Of a stretch of DNA of 64,000 nt, positions 57,079 through 64,000 are shown one piece after another. Below the pieces are notes generated by a model that had not been told where the DNA came from, searched no databases, and saw nothing but the letters and a program-made list of their open reading frames with translations. The position numbers were made by a program, and so were the translations under genes. The stretch comes from Bradyrhizobium septentrionale (GTDB lineage Bacteria; Pseudomonadota; Alphaproteobacteria; Rhizobiales; Xanthobacteraceae), in NCBI RefSeq assembly GCF_011516645.4, contig NZ_CP088285.1, positions 9,442,501 through 9,506,500 on the forward strand. The letters are read 5' to 3'. Position 1 is the stretch's first letter. Each line of letters opens with the position of its first letter.

Positions 57079-58889
57079 GGGGCTCCAACCCGGAAGCGTT
57101 CGCCCCAGAGCGCCACGCAATAGAGCCGCCAGCGCATTCCGAGGTCGAGCCGGTGGAATTTCCTCTTGACTGCAGCCATGTCGACGTAGCGGGCTAGCAG
57201 CGCGCTGCCGATCACCTTGTCATACATCACAGGCGAGTGTCGGTTGAGCCAGAGCTGATCGGGAGCGGCAAAGCCGATCTTGTCCTTGCGCCAGCAGATG
57301 TTGGCCGGAAGAACATCCTGCATGGCTGCGCGGAGCGGCCATTTTGTCCAGCCGTGATTGACCTTGGTCCGGGTCGGCAAGCCCAGTGAAAATTCGACAA
57401 AGCGGTAGTCGAGGAATGGCAATCGTGTTTCGATGCCGAACCGCATCGAATTCTTGTCCTCGAAGCGCAGCAGCATCGGCAGGTTGGTTTCGGTAATCTC
57501 CAGAACCTGCATCTCCCGTGCATCGTTCGTGTTTCGCGCAAAACGGCGAAGCGACTCCGGCAGGGCTGGACTTTTCAGGAATGCGTATCGCCAACGATAG
57601 ACGCCGGCTCGCAGTCCCGCCAGGCTGGCCCCGAACAAGTACATCAACAGGCGGCTGGCTGAAACGCCCGCGTTCCTGGCCGCGCCGAAGGCGGAAAAAA
57701 ATCCGCGCACACCCGAGCGATGAAAGTGGTCGCGGAGCCAGGCCGCATAATAGCGATGATATCCGAGCAGCGTTTCATCGCCGCCCTGACCGTCGAGAAG
57801 CACAATCACGCCGTTCGCGCGCGCCGTCTTCATCACCTCATACTGCATCATGATCGAGGGGCCTCCGAATGGCTCCTCCTGAACCTCGAGCAGGGTTTCC
57901 GCCGTCGAGGCGAAATCCTCGTAGCCCGGCTTGGTGCGCAACCAGTTCAGCTCGGCGCTTGCCACGATTTCGGCGGCGTACGCTTCCTCGTTATTGGCGG
58001 CCTGCTCGCTGACCGCGGTGATGGCAAAGAAGCGATCGTTGGATGTGGTCGCATAGCGCCGTGCCGCCAGCGTCGCGACGCTCGAACTGTCCAGTCCTCC
58101 CGACAGGCAGGTTCCGACGCGAACGTCCGAACGCAGGCGCAGACGTGTTGCGTCGTCGAGCAGCTCTCGCAGCAATCTGGCGGCATCCTGCCCGTCCGCC
58201 ACGTCCGGGCGAGGCGCCAGCGAATAATAGCGCTCCGTCCTGATCCGGCCCGTTGCGACATCGACGCGCATCTTGTGTCCGGGGGCGAGCTTCTCGATGC
58301 CCTTGAAGAAGGTCCGATTGGTATGGTCGCTGAGGCCGCAGACCAGAAAATCCCTGACAAGATCGTCGTCGGCGACGGAGCGCCCGATCAACGGCAGCAA
58401 CTGGCGAATTTCTGAGCCGAATGCGAACTGCGTCGCCGTGTCGGCATAGTAGAATGGCTTCACACCGAAGCGATCACGCGCGCAGAACAGCGTATTGTCG
58501 CGCTCGTCATGGATTGCAAACGACCACATGCCGTTGAAGCGCTCGAGGCAGTTTTCGCCCCAATGGACATAGGCGGCCAGCAGGACCTCGGTGTCGGACG
58601 CGGTGTGGAAGACATGTCCGAGCGCCTCGAGTTCCGCGCGGAGCTCGAGGTAGTTGTAGATTTCACCGTTGTAGGTGATCCAGATCGGCAGCAGCCTGTC
58701 GCGCATCGGCTGCGCGCCGTCTTCGGTTAGATCGATGATGGCGAGGCGCCGGTGTCCCAACCCGACATTGCCACTGACCCTCACCCCACGCCCATCCGGC
58801 CCGCGGTGCGCGACCAGATCGGTCAGTCGATCGACTTGATCAGCATCAACGAGCCCGTTCTTGGCGATGAGGCCGAATATGCCGCACAC
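57075..58889 (-). CDS. AsnB-like glutamine-dependent amidotransferase (copy 3)
   Basis: 604 residues, starting with GTG at 58889. Cys2 (MCGIFG), NGEIYN near 74-79, ASDTEV near 98, and SGGLDSS at 263-269 are all present. It is shorter than the other two copies and differs in the C-terminal half. First gene of an operon with two glycosyltransferases; a GTTCA-N5-TGAAC motif lies about 107 bases upstream. Substrate inferred to be a uronic acid in the glycan or its precursor. Confidence 0.9.
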   Translation of the reverse strand: MCGIFGLIAKNGLVDADQVDRLTDLVAHRGPDGRGVRVSGNVGLGHRRLAIIDLTEDGAQPMRDRLLPIWITYNGEIYNYLELRAELEALGHVFHTASDTEVLLAAYVHWGENCLERFNGMWSFAIHDERDNTLFCARDRFGVKPFYYADTATQFAFGSEIRQLLPLIGRSVADDDLVRDFLVCGLSDHTNRTFFKGIEKLAPGHKMRVDVATGRIRTERYYSLAPRPDVADGQDAARLLRELLDDATRLRLRSDVRVGTCLSGGLDSSSVATLAARRYATTSNDRFFAITAVSEQAANNEEAYAAEIVASAELNWLRTKPGYEDFASTAETLLEVQEEPFGGPSIMMQYEVMKTARANGVIVLLDGQGGDETLLGYHRYYAAWLRDHFHRSGVRGFFSAFGAARNAGVSASRLLMYLFGASLAGLRAGVYRWRYAFLKSPALPESLRRFARNTNDAREMQVLEITETNLPMLLRFEDKNSMRFGIETRLPFLDYRFVEFSLGLPTRTKVNHGWTKWPLRAAMQDVLPANICWRKDKIGFAAPDQLWLNRHSPVMYDKVIGSALLARYVDMAAVKRKFHRLDLGMRWRLYCVALWGERFRVGAP

Positions 58890-58995
58890 GTGGGACTAAC
58901 CTGTTGGTCTGGGTTTCGTGGACAATTCGACAGGACGCGCAGTCTGGCCGCCGCGGCATGACATCCGACCCAGCGCCTGAGCTCTCCTCTACCCC

Positions 58996-59010
58996 GTTCA
59001 CGCGATGAAC
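58996..59010. promoter_or_regulatory. GTTCA-N5-TGAAC inverted repeat, copy 3
   Basis: GTTCACGCGATGAAC lies in the 176-base gap between the GT stop at 59066 and asnB copy 3. A weaker half-related palindrome CCTCA-N5-TGAAG follows at 59016-59030, 20 bases away centre to centre. The same GTTCAC...ATGAACGTCAA string occurs at 54657. Confidence 0.55.
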
Positions 59011-59065
59011 GTCAACCTCACCGGGTGAAGCAGCGCCCGCGCGATCTGCTGTGCGATCTCAGCTT

Positions 59066-60250
59066 CTATCTTGCGACTGGCTCACTGATCTCCTGACCGG
59101 CAGCCCGCCGCATGGTGGCCGCAAAGCTCGCCGCAAAGGCGCGGACGCTGTCGTCCTGATGCGGGACGACGTTCCGGACGACGAGCCCGCGCGCCTCCTG
59201 TGAAACTTGCATTAGGTGGTCTGCGAGCGCGACCGGATCATTGACGCCGAAATAGCGCGCAGCCCCGTCGGTCTGCTCCTTGTGCACGTCGAGATCGGAC
59301 AGGATCATCGGAACGCCGAACGACTTCGCCTCCTCGACCGTCGTGCTCCATCCCTCGAAACGCGATGGATTGATCAGTGCGGTTGAAGCCCGCAGCAGCG
59401 CGTAGACGTGTGACAAGGGGATCGTCCCAACATGGCGGAAATGCGCATCGAGGCCGCGCTCGCGAACCTGCGCGTTGACCTGTTCGTAGTAGCCCGGCTC
59501 GCGGCGGTCCTCGGTGCTGCCGGAGGCACAGACCACCACGTTGGCGCCGCGCTCCTTCAGGATCGTGAGCGCGTCGACCACGAGTTGGTGGTTCTTGTGA
59601 CGGTAGAACTGATTGGGCAGGTAGAAATAGTTTTCCGGCAGGCCGTAGGTCGCGATCACCTCGGACGGATCCGTGTTCAGCAGAGCGGCCGGCGGCTGGG
59701 TTGCGAAGCGAACCACGCTGACCCGGTTTCTGGCATGTGGGTAGTAGGCTTTAAAATCGCGAAAGGCGCTCTCGCTGCTCAGCATGATGGTTCGCCCCGA
59801 CGCCATCTGAACGCGAAAACCGATCTCGCGGCGCCAGCGTGCCGTCCTCGGAAACAACTGAGGCAGCGAACGGTGCTGCAGATCAGGAATCCATGCCACG
59901 GCCGGAATCGCCAGTCGCCAACCGAAGAAACGTGCCGCTTCAACGACAACATCCGCACGCGCGGAACGAAACGCCGCGGCGGCTCCGGGGTCCAGCCCAA
60001 GCCCCAGTGCCGCGGCTAAACCTGGCTGTCCATCGAATGCTGCCGACCGGACCACCTCAACACCCGGTGTTGCGGCAAGCTCCGCGAGTTCATTCTCATC
60101 GGCTGTGTTCCCGGCAAAGACGACCGGAACGAATTCGCCCGGCCGGAACCGGCCGAGCGCGGCGAACAGATTGCGCTGGTAATTGAATCCGCCGGCCCAA
60201 AGCCGGCGCGAAATGTGACTGAACGCGATCCGCAACGGGAGCGACGTCAC
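59066..60250 (-). CDS. Group 1 glycosyltransferase (GT4)
   Basis: A 394-residue transferase, starting with GTG at 60250 that overlaps the SDR stop as GTGA; the frame upstream (to 60415) is the SDR's shadow. RIAFSHISRRLWAGGFNYQRNLF opens it. YFYLPNQFYRHKNHQLVVDAL and the donor motif SRFEGWSTTVEEAKSFGVPMILSDL are diagnostic. It resembles mannosyl- or other hexosyl-transferases; specificity unknown. Confidence 0.9.
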   Translation of the reverse strand: MTSLPLRIAFSHISRRLWAGGFNYQRNLFAALGRFRPGEFVPVVFAGNTADENELAELAATPGVEVVRSAAFDGQPGLAAALGLGLDPGAAAAFRSARADVVVEAARFFGWRLAIPAVAWIPDLQHRSLPQLFPRTARWRREIGFRVQMASGRTIMLSSESAFRDFKAYYPHARNRVSVVRFATQPPAALLNTDPSEVIATYGLPENYFYLPNQFYRHKNHQLVVDALTILKERGANVVVCASGSTEDRREPGYYEQVNAQVRERGLDAHFRHVGTIPLSHVYALLRASTALINPSRFEGWSTTVEEAKSFGVPMILSDLDVHKEQTDGAARYFGVNDPVALADHLMQVSQEARGLVVRNVVPHQDDSVRAFAASFAATMRRAAGQEISEPVAR

Positions 60251-61176
60251 GAAGCTTGCCCCTTGAACCACGTCACGTAGTCGGCAAGGCCCTGAGCAAG
60301 CGGAATGCGCCAATCGAACCCGATTTGGCGCAACATCGCATCGTCCGCCAGCAGGCTCACGGGATCGCCAGGCCGGCTTACTCCTGAGTGTCGCACGACG
60401 GTGTTGCTGCCCCACTGCCCGATCAGGCCGGCGGCGATGTCGGCAACGCTCGTCCCTTGGCCCGAACCGCCGTTGATGATTCGGAAAGTCTGCTGCGGCG
60501 ACGCTTCCGCGAGGCCGGCAAGCAGTCGGACGACGTCGCGAACGTCGGTCCAGTCGCGTATCTCGTTACCCGTCCCGCCGAGGGTGAGCACCTGCTCCCC
60601 GGCCTTCAGCCGCGAGCAGATGTCCCAGAGCAATTGTTTGCGGAGGTTGGGACCAAAGACCGAGAACAGCCGTACGACGGTGCAACCGAGGCCGAACGAC
60701 CGCGCGTAGCTCCGGCACAATTGCTCCATCATGAGCTTGTGCTGCCCATAGGGCGACATCGGAGCCGGCACGACACTTTCAGCGATCGGGCCGATATGGT
60801 CGGCGCCATAAACGGCCGCACTCGACGCGGCGATCACTGCGCAATCCGGCGCGGATCCGCGCAGCCATTCGAGCAGCCGCGCTGTGCTGGCGACGGTCCG
60901 CGAAAAATCCTCGAACGGCCGCTCGATCGAGACGCCGACGGATGATCCACCGGCCAGATGAAAGACCTGCGTCGGCAACCCATGCGCAGCGGCAAGCGTG
61001 TTGAGATTGGCCGCGTCAATCTCACCGTTGATCCAGCTCTGCAAACCAAGGCGCCGGGCTTCCGCTGCATCGAGTGCCCCGTGCCCGACGCCATGCACCT
61101 CATGGCCCGTCGCAGCCAATTCATGCACGAGATGGCGGCCGATGAACCCGTTGGCGCCGGTGACCCAGACGATCAT
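60247..61176 (-). CDS. NAD-dependent epimerase/dehydratase (extended SDR)
   Basis: 309 residues. VTGANGFIGRHLVHEL at 5-20, VIAASSAAVYG with the catalytic Ser, and MSPYGQHKLMMEQL with YxxxK. NEIRDWTDVRDVVRLLAGL is the usual family block before the end. It is a probable UDP- or dTDP-sugar epimerase or 4-reductase. It starts 3 bases after the methyltransferase stop and its own stop overlaps the GT start. Confidence 0.86.
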   Translation of the reverse strand: MIVWVTGANGFIGRHLVHELAATGHEVHGVGHGALDAAEARRLGLQSWINGEIDAANLNTLAAAHGLPTQVFHLAGGSSVGVSIERPFEDFSRTVASTARLLEWLRGSAPDCAVIAASSAAVYGADHIGPIAESVVPAPMSPYGQHKLMMEQLCRSYARSFGLGCTVVRLFSVFGPNLRKQLLWDICSRLKAGEQVLTLGGTGNEIRDWTDVRDVVRLLAGLAEASPQQTFRIINGGSGQGTSVADIAAGLIGQWGSNTVVRHSGVSRPGDPVSLLADDAMLRQIGFDWRIPLAQGLADYVTWFKGQAS

Positions 61177-61179
61177 CGC

Positions 61180-62031
61180 TCAGGCCTTGTGACAGACGAA
61201 GGAGTAGAGCCGGCCAGGTCGATTGTCGAAACGTTCGGCCATCGACAGCAGTGAGACGAAGACCTGGCGTGACGCAAGCGCGGTTCGCCACAGCGGCGCC
61301 ACCGGAACCTTTTGCGTCAACTTGGTCACGATCGCTGCTCTCAGCGTGTCCAGCGTATAGGGAAACAGGTTGATCGGGCTTTGCAGCGGCGCCAGCGTGT
61401 CAATCGCGGAAAATCCCGCGGCGGTCAGCGCGCCGGTGTAGCGATCGAGCAGGAAGGCATGCTCGCCGCCGTAAAGATGATGCAGCGGATGCTGCGCAAG
61501 GAACTGCGGAAGATCGGCCTCCTTGGTGATGACATGTTCGCGCGCCGCGATCAGCATGCCGCCGGGCCGCAACACGCGGAACATCTCCCGGCATGCACCT
61601 TCGAGATCGCGCGTATGGTGCAGCACGGCACGGGCGAAGACCAGATCGAAGATCGCATCGGCGAACGGCAGCCGCTCGGAAAACTCTTCGACCACCCGGA
61701 TTGGCAATTGCGTCTGCGCCGCCAGCTCGCGGATCGCCGCCGCACCCACGATCGCGCTGTGATCCGGCTCGAGCGCAGTCACGGCAAAGCCGCTTCGAGC
61801 GAGCGCGTAGCTCGCGATGCCGCGGCCGGCACCAACGTCGAGCGCGGCACCAGTCCGGCCCGCCAGCAGCGCGGCAACCGCCTGCCACTCGGAGCTCTGG
61901 AAATAACGCTCGGCAGCGCCGATCAGCGGATCGTCGTAAAACGCGTCGAGCACGAGCTGGCGCTGGTCCGGCTGATTGCGCAGCCAGACCACTGCTTCCT
62001 CCCAGGTAGTAAACTTGCGCTCACCGCTCAT
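61180..62031 (-). CDS. Class I SAM-dependent methyltransferase
   Basis: 283 residues. Motif [17 protein letters not shown] near 63, then [40 protein letters not shown] and [16 protein letters not shown] are standard. The C-terminus contains a helical, aromatic segment. It overlaps the end of the acyltransferase gene (start at 62031; TTG at 62040 also possible). Likely caps or decorates the polysaccharide. Confidence 0.87.
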   Translation of the reverse strand: MSGERKFTTWEEAVVWLRNQPDQRQLVLDAFYDDPLIGAAERYFQSSEWQAVAALLAGRTGAALDVGAGRGIASYALARSGFAVTALEPDHSAIVGAAAIRELAAQTQLPIRVVEEFSERLPFADAIFDLVFARAVLHHTRDLEGACREMFRVLRPGGMLIAAREHVITKEADLPQFLAQHPLHHLYGGEHAFLLDRYTGALTAAGFSAIDTLAPLQSPINLFPYTLDTLRAAIVTKLTQKVPVAPLWRTALASRQVFVSLLSMAERFDNRPGRLYSFVCHKA

Positions 62032-62626
62032 CGGGGCCAAGCTCCCTCACCAGGACGGCCGGATTTCCCGCGACGATCGAAAACGGCGGAACATCCCTAG
62101 TCACGACCGCACCGGCCGCGACAACGGCGCCCTGCCCCACCGTGACGCCGCGCAAAACCATTGCACCGGCCCCAATCCAGGCATCATCGCAAATCCGGAC
62201 AGGACGCTCGTCAAGCGAGATGTCGCGCGGATGGCCGCGCGTGAAAATCTGTTTGACTTGCTGATGCCGCTCCGCTGCGCGCAGCGGATGCGTGAGGCTG
62301 TCGAAGACGTTCGCCGAATGCGAGATGAGAACACGGTCTCCGATTTCGATGGACACCGCGGACCAGATCCGTGTCCCCTCTCCAACATAGCACCACTCGC
62401 CGATCCGCACCTCACCGCCATGAGCGAACGTCATAAGCTCTCCGAGAATCCGGCTGTGGCTTCCAACCACGATCCTGTCGGTGTCGCCGACGATGTTCTT
62501 AACTCTCGCGCTAGTGCCAAGCACCGCTCCGTCCTGCAGCCGGCAGGTGGCACGGCCGATCAACCGCTGGACGAGATAGTCGAAATTGCGGCCGGTTAAT
62601 CGCTGGATCAGGAAATCGAGATTCAT
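62021..62626 (-). CDS. Hexapeptide-repeat O-acetyltransferase
   Basis: 201 residues, left-handed beta-helix type. [55 protein letters not shown] and [41 protein letters not shown] are typical of the maltose/galactoside-type acetyltransferase branch. The N-terminus (about 35 residues, [23 protein letters not shown]) carries a duplicated [12 protein letters not shown] unit. Probably O-acetylates the glycan. Confidence 0.87.
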   Translation of the reverse strand: MNLDFLIQRLTGRNFDYLVQRLIGRATCRLQDGAVLGTSARVKNIVGDTDRIVVGSHSRILGELMTFAHGGEVRIGEWCYVGEGTRIWSAVSIEIGDRVLISHSANVFDSLTHPLRAAERHQQVKQIFTRGHPRDISLDERPVRICDDAWIGAGAMVLRGVTVGQGAVVAAGAVVTRDVPPFSIVAGNPAVLVRELGPDER

Positions 62627-62756
62627 GCGGCTTACGGAAAGCGAGCCAGTTGGCCGGCGATCCGGGCCCGCAAGTCCGGCCACCTCAACCCGCAAGTCAT
62701 GTCATCACCCCATATTTTCAGCATCGGGCCATCCCGCAAGCTCCCGCTACGATGGT

Positions 62757-63854
62757 CTAGCACGGCCCAATCCGCGCGACGAGATCGATAAACTGTGCCC
62801 ATTGCGAGGCCTTGCTGTAGGTCTCCTGCACGCGCCTCCTACCGGCTACGGCGATCCCAGCCCAATGTGGCCAATCCTGCAGGCTGCTTGAAATTACCTC
62901 GGTGGCCCTTTCAGCAGCGTCGTAGGTGCGCATCGTGACGCCATCCTCCATCCCCTCCGGATAATTGCCGGCGTCCGACACGAGCAGCGACCCGCAGCCC
63001 ATCGCCTCGAAGCAGCGCATGTTGCCGCGATCGTTGCCGGCCATGTCGATTGCGCCGTTGAGCACGATCTTCGCCGATCCGAACAACTCGTAGAGGTCCC
63101 TGCCGAACAGCGGCAACCTCGCGATCCGCGCGATGGCTTCGGGACGCCGGTGCTTCCCCAGCGGCAATAATCGTCCGACCGGGCTTTCGGCGAGCCGCGT
63201 CAGCCGCGACGCATCGAGGCGGAACACGATGTTGCGATCAGCCGCCAGCGCCGCGACCTGTTCAAGGGCCCTGCCCCGCGCGCTGTGGTGCCGCGAATAT
63301 CCACCGACAAACGCCACGTCGATCGGCCGTTCGCCGTGGCCGTATTGCTCCATCACCGGATCGACCGCGGGGTAGAACAGCTCCGCGCGGCACCCCTTGC
63401 TGCGCCAGGCTTCGAGGATCGAAGGGAAGTTTCCAAGCACCGCGCCATAGGCGGTCAGGTCGGCATTTCCGGAGGGTGCCGCGCGCCAGCACAATGTCTT
63501 CTTCACGCAGCCGGGAAGCTTTGCGACGAACGCGCTCGGATAGCGCACCGGATCGAGATTGTAGAACACCTCGGTTCCGTGATGCTCGATCTGCGCAAGC
63601 AGGATTGCCTCGAGCGTCGGCGTCCCCTTGATGCCGTGCTCATGCGCCCATCGGCGCTGCAGCACTTCGTCGTCGCCGTTGGTGAAGAAGGTTTCGGGTG
63701 CGCCGTCGAGCACCGGCTTGAGGAAATGCGCCGCGCCAAAGCGATCGTGCAGGAACACGTCGCGCCGCGCCGCGAAGGTCGATGCCTTTGCCGCGAGCTG
63801 GTTCAGCCGCGGCAGATAGGACGGATAGAGACCGCTGTTCTGGAACAGACGCAT
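62757..63854 (-). CDS. CgeB-like glycosyltransferase
   Basis: 365 residues. RLFQNSGLYPSYLPRLNQLAAKA opens it. IDVAFVGGYSRHHSARGRALEQVAALA, the mid-segment GRDLYELFGSAKIVLNGAIDMAGNDRGNMRCFEAMGCGSLLVSDAG, and the C-terminal helix fit the CgeB-type family of GT-B transferases. It starts 3 bases after the stop of the partial gene at the edge and precedes the acyltransferase gene by 130 bases. Confidence 0.83.
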   Translation of the reverse strand: MRLFQNSGLYPSYLPRLNQLAAKASTFAARRDVFLHDRFGAAHFLKPVLDGAPETFFTNGDDEVLQRRWAHEHGIKGTPTLEAILLAQIEHHGTEVFYNLDPVRYPSAFVAKLPGCVKKTLCWRAAPSGNADLTAYGAVLGNFPSILEAWRSKGCRAELFYPAVDPVMEQYGHGERPIDVAFVGGYSRHHSARGRALEQVAALAADRNIVFRLDASRLTRLAESPVGRLLPLGKHRRPEAIARIARLPLFGRDLYELFGSAKIVLNGAIDMAGNDRGNMRCFEAMGCGSLLVSDAGNYPEGMEDGVTMRTYDAAERATEVISSSLQDWPHWAGIAVAGRRRVQETYSKASQWAQFIDLVARIGPC

Positions 63855-63857
63855 TGC

Positions 63858-64000
63858 TTACGCGGACCTCGCCAACATCCATTTCATGTTCAGATACGGC
63901 CAGATCCGGCCGACGGATTCCCAACCCCAGCTTTGCGATGCCGTCAAGCGGCCGACCGCCTTTCGAAGCGGCACCTCGTCGACGAACTCGGCAAATGCCG
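63858..64000 (-). CDS. C-terminal end of an unidentified protein (cut by window edge)
   Basis: The last 46 codons of a gene running off the right edge, ending RSA then TAA at 63858. The readable tail is FAEFVDEVPLRKAVGRLTASQSWGWESVGRIWP, which resembles the terminal helices of group 1 glycosyltransferases. The family cannot be fixed from so short a piece. Spacing of 3 bases to the next gene shows it belongs to the same operon. Confidence 0.5.
   Translation of the reverse strand, partial: AFAEFVDEVPLRKAVGRLTASQSWGWESVGRIWPYLNMKWMLARSA

Overview
The window is high-GC, densely coded DNA from an alphaproteobacterium, most likely a Bradyrhizobium or close relative. Three things suggest this: several branched-chain-amino-acid-type (Liv) ABC transporter sets, one with an acyl-CoA ligase gene inside it; hyphenated palindromic repeats of a kind common in Bradyrhizobiaceae; and the protein sequences themselves. 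Genus is inferred from protein style; no rRNA gene is present.

Region 1 (1-20 kb) is mostly metabolism and transport. A Liv operon on the minus strand (binding protein, LivH, LivM cut by the window edge) is followed by a small lipoprotein, a metallophosphoesterase, PurU, a HemD-like protein, a TctC-type binding protein, the GDP-fucose pair gmd-fcl and a Crp/Fnr-type regulator. A second, complete Liv operon runs on the plus strand (livG, acyl-CoA ligase, livH, livM, binding protein, livF). An AGE-family sugar isomerase and a PaaK-like ligase come next.

Region 2 (20-30 kb) begins the surface-polysaccharide genes: a GmhB-like phosphatase, an aminotransferase/acyltransferase/oxidoreductase cassette, a methyltransferase, rfbB-rfbA without rfbC or rfbD, a Wzy-like membrane protein and a UDP-GlcNAc 6-dehydrogenase close to WbpA.

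Region 3 (30-64 kb) is a minus-strand polysaccharide locus in several operons. The first genes read are glycosyltransferases, an acyltransferase, a methyltransferase and an SDR (59-64 kb). Next is an operon of an AsnB-like amidotransferase and two glycosyltransferases (54.8-58.9 kb), then a regulatory pair: a winged-helix protein with a Rossmann-like C-terminus and an RfaH-like NusG paralogue (53.5-54.6 kb). Downstream lies an operon-like block of about 17.5 kb starting with wbpB-wbpD-like genes and holding two paralogous glycosyltransferases, two more AsnB-like genes, four SDR genes and a WbpI-like epimerase. ABC exporter genes (one Wzm, two Wzt) and a WbqC/GNAT pair finish the locus.

Taken together, WbpA, WbpB, WbpD and WbpI homologues plus a DegT aminotransferase predict synthesis of a UDP-2,3-diacetamido-2,3-dideoxy-hexuronic acid. 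Three AsnB-like enzymes could amidate uronic acid carboxyls, as proposed for other O-antigen loci. Two regulatory signals stand out: an ops-like element (GCGGTAGC core) in the leader between the NusG paralogue and wbpB, and copies of GTTCA-N5-TGAAC upstream of the winged-helix gene and of the third asnB operon. Both are predictions from sequence alone.
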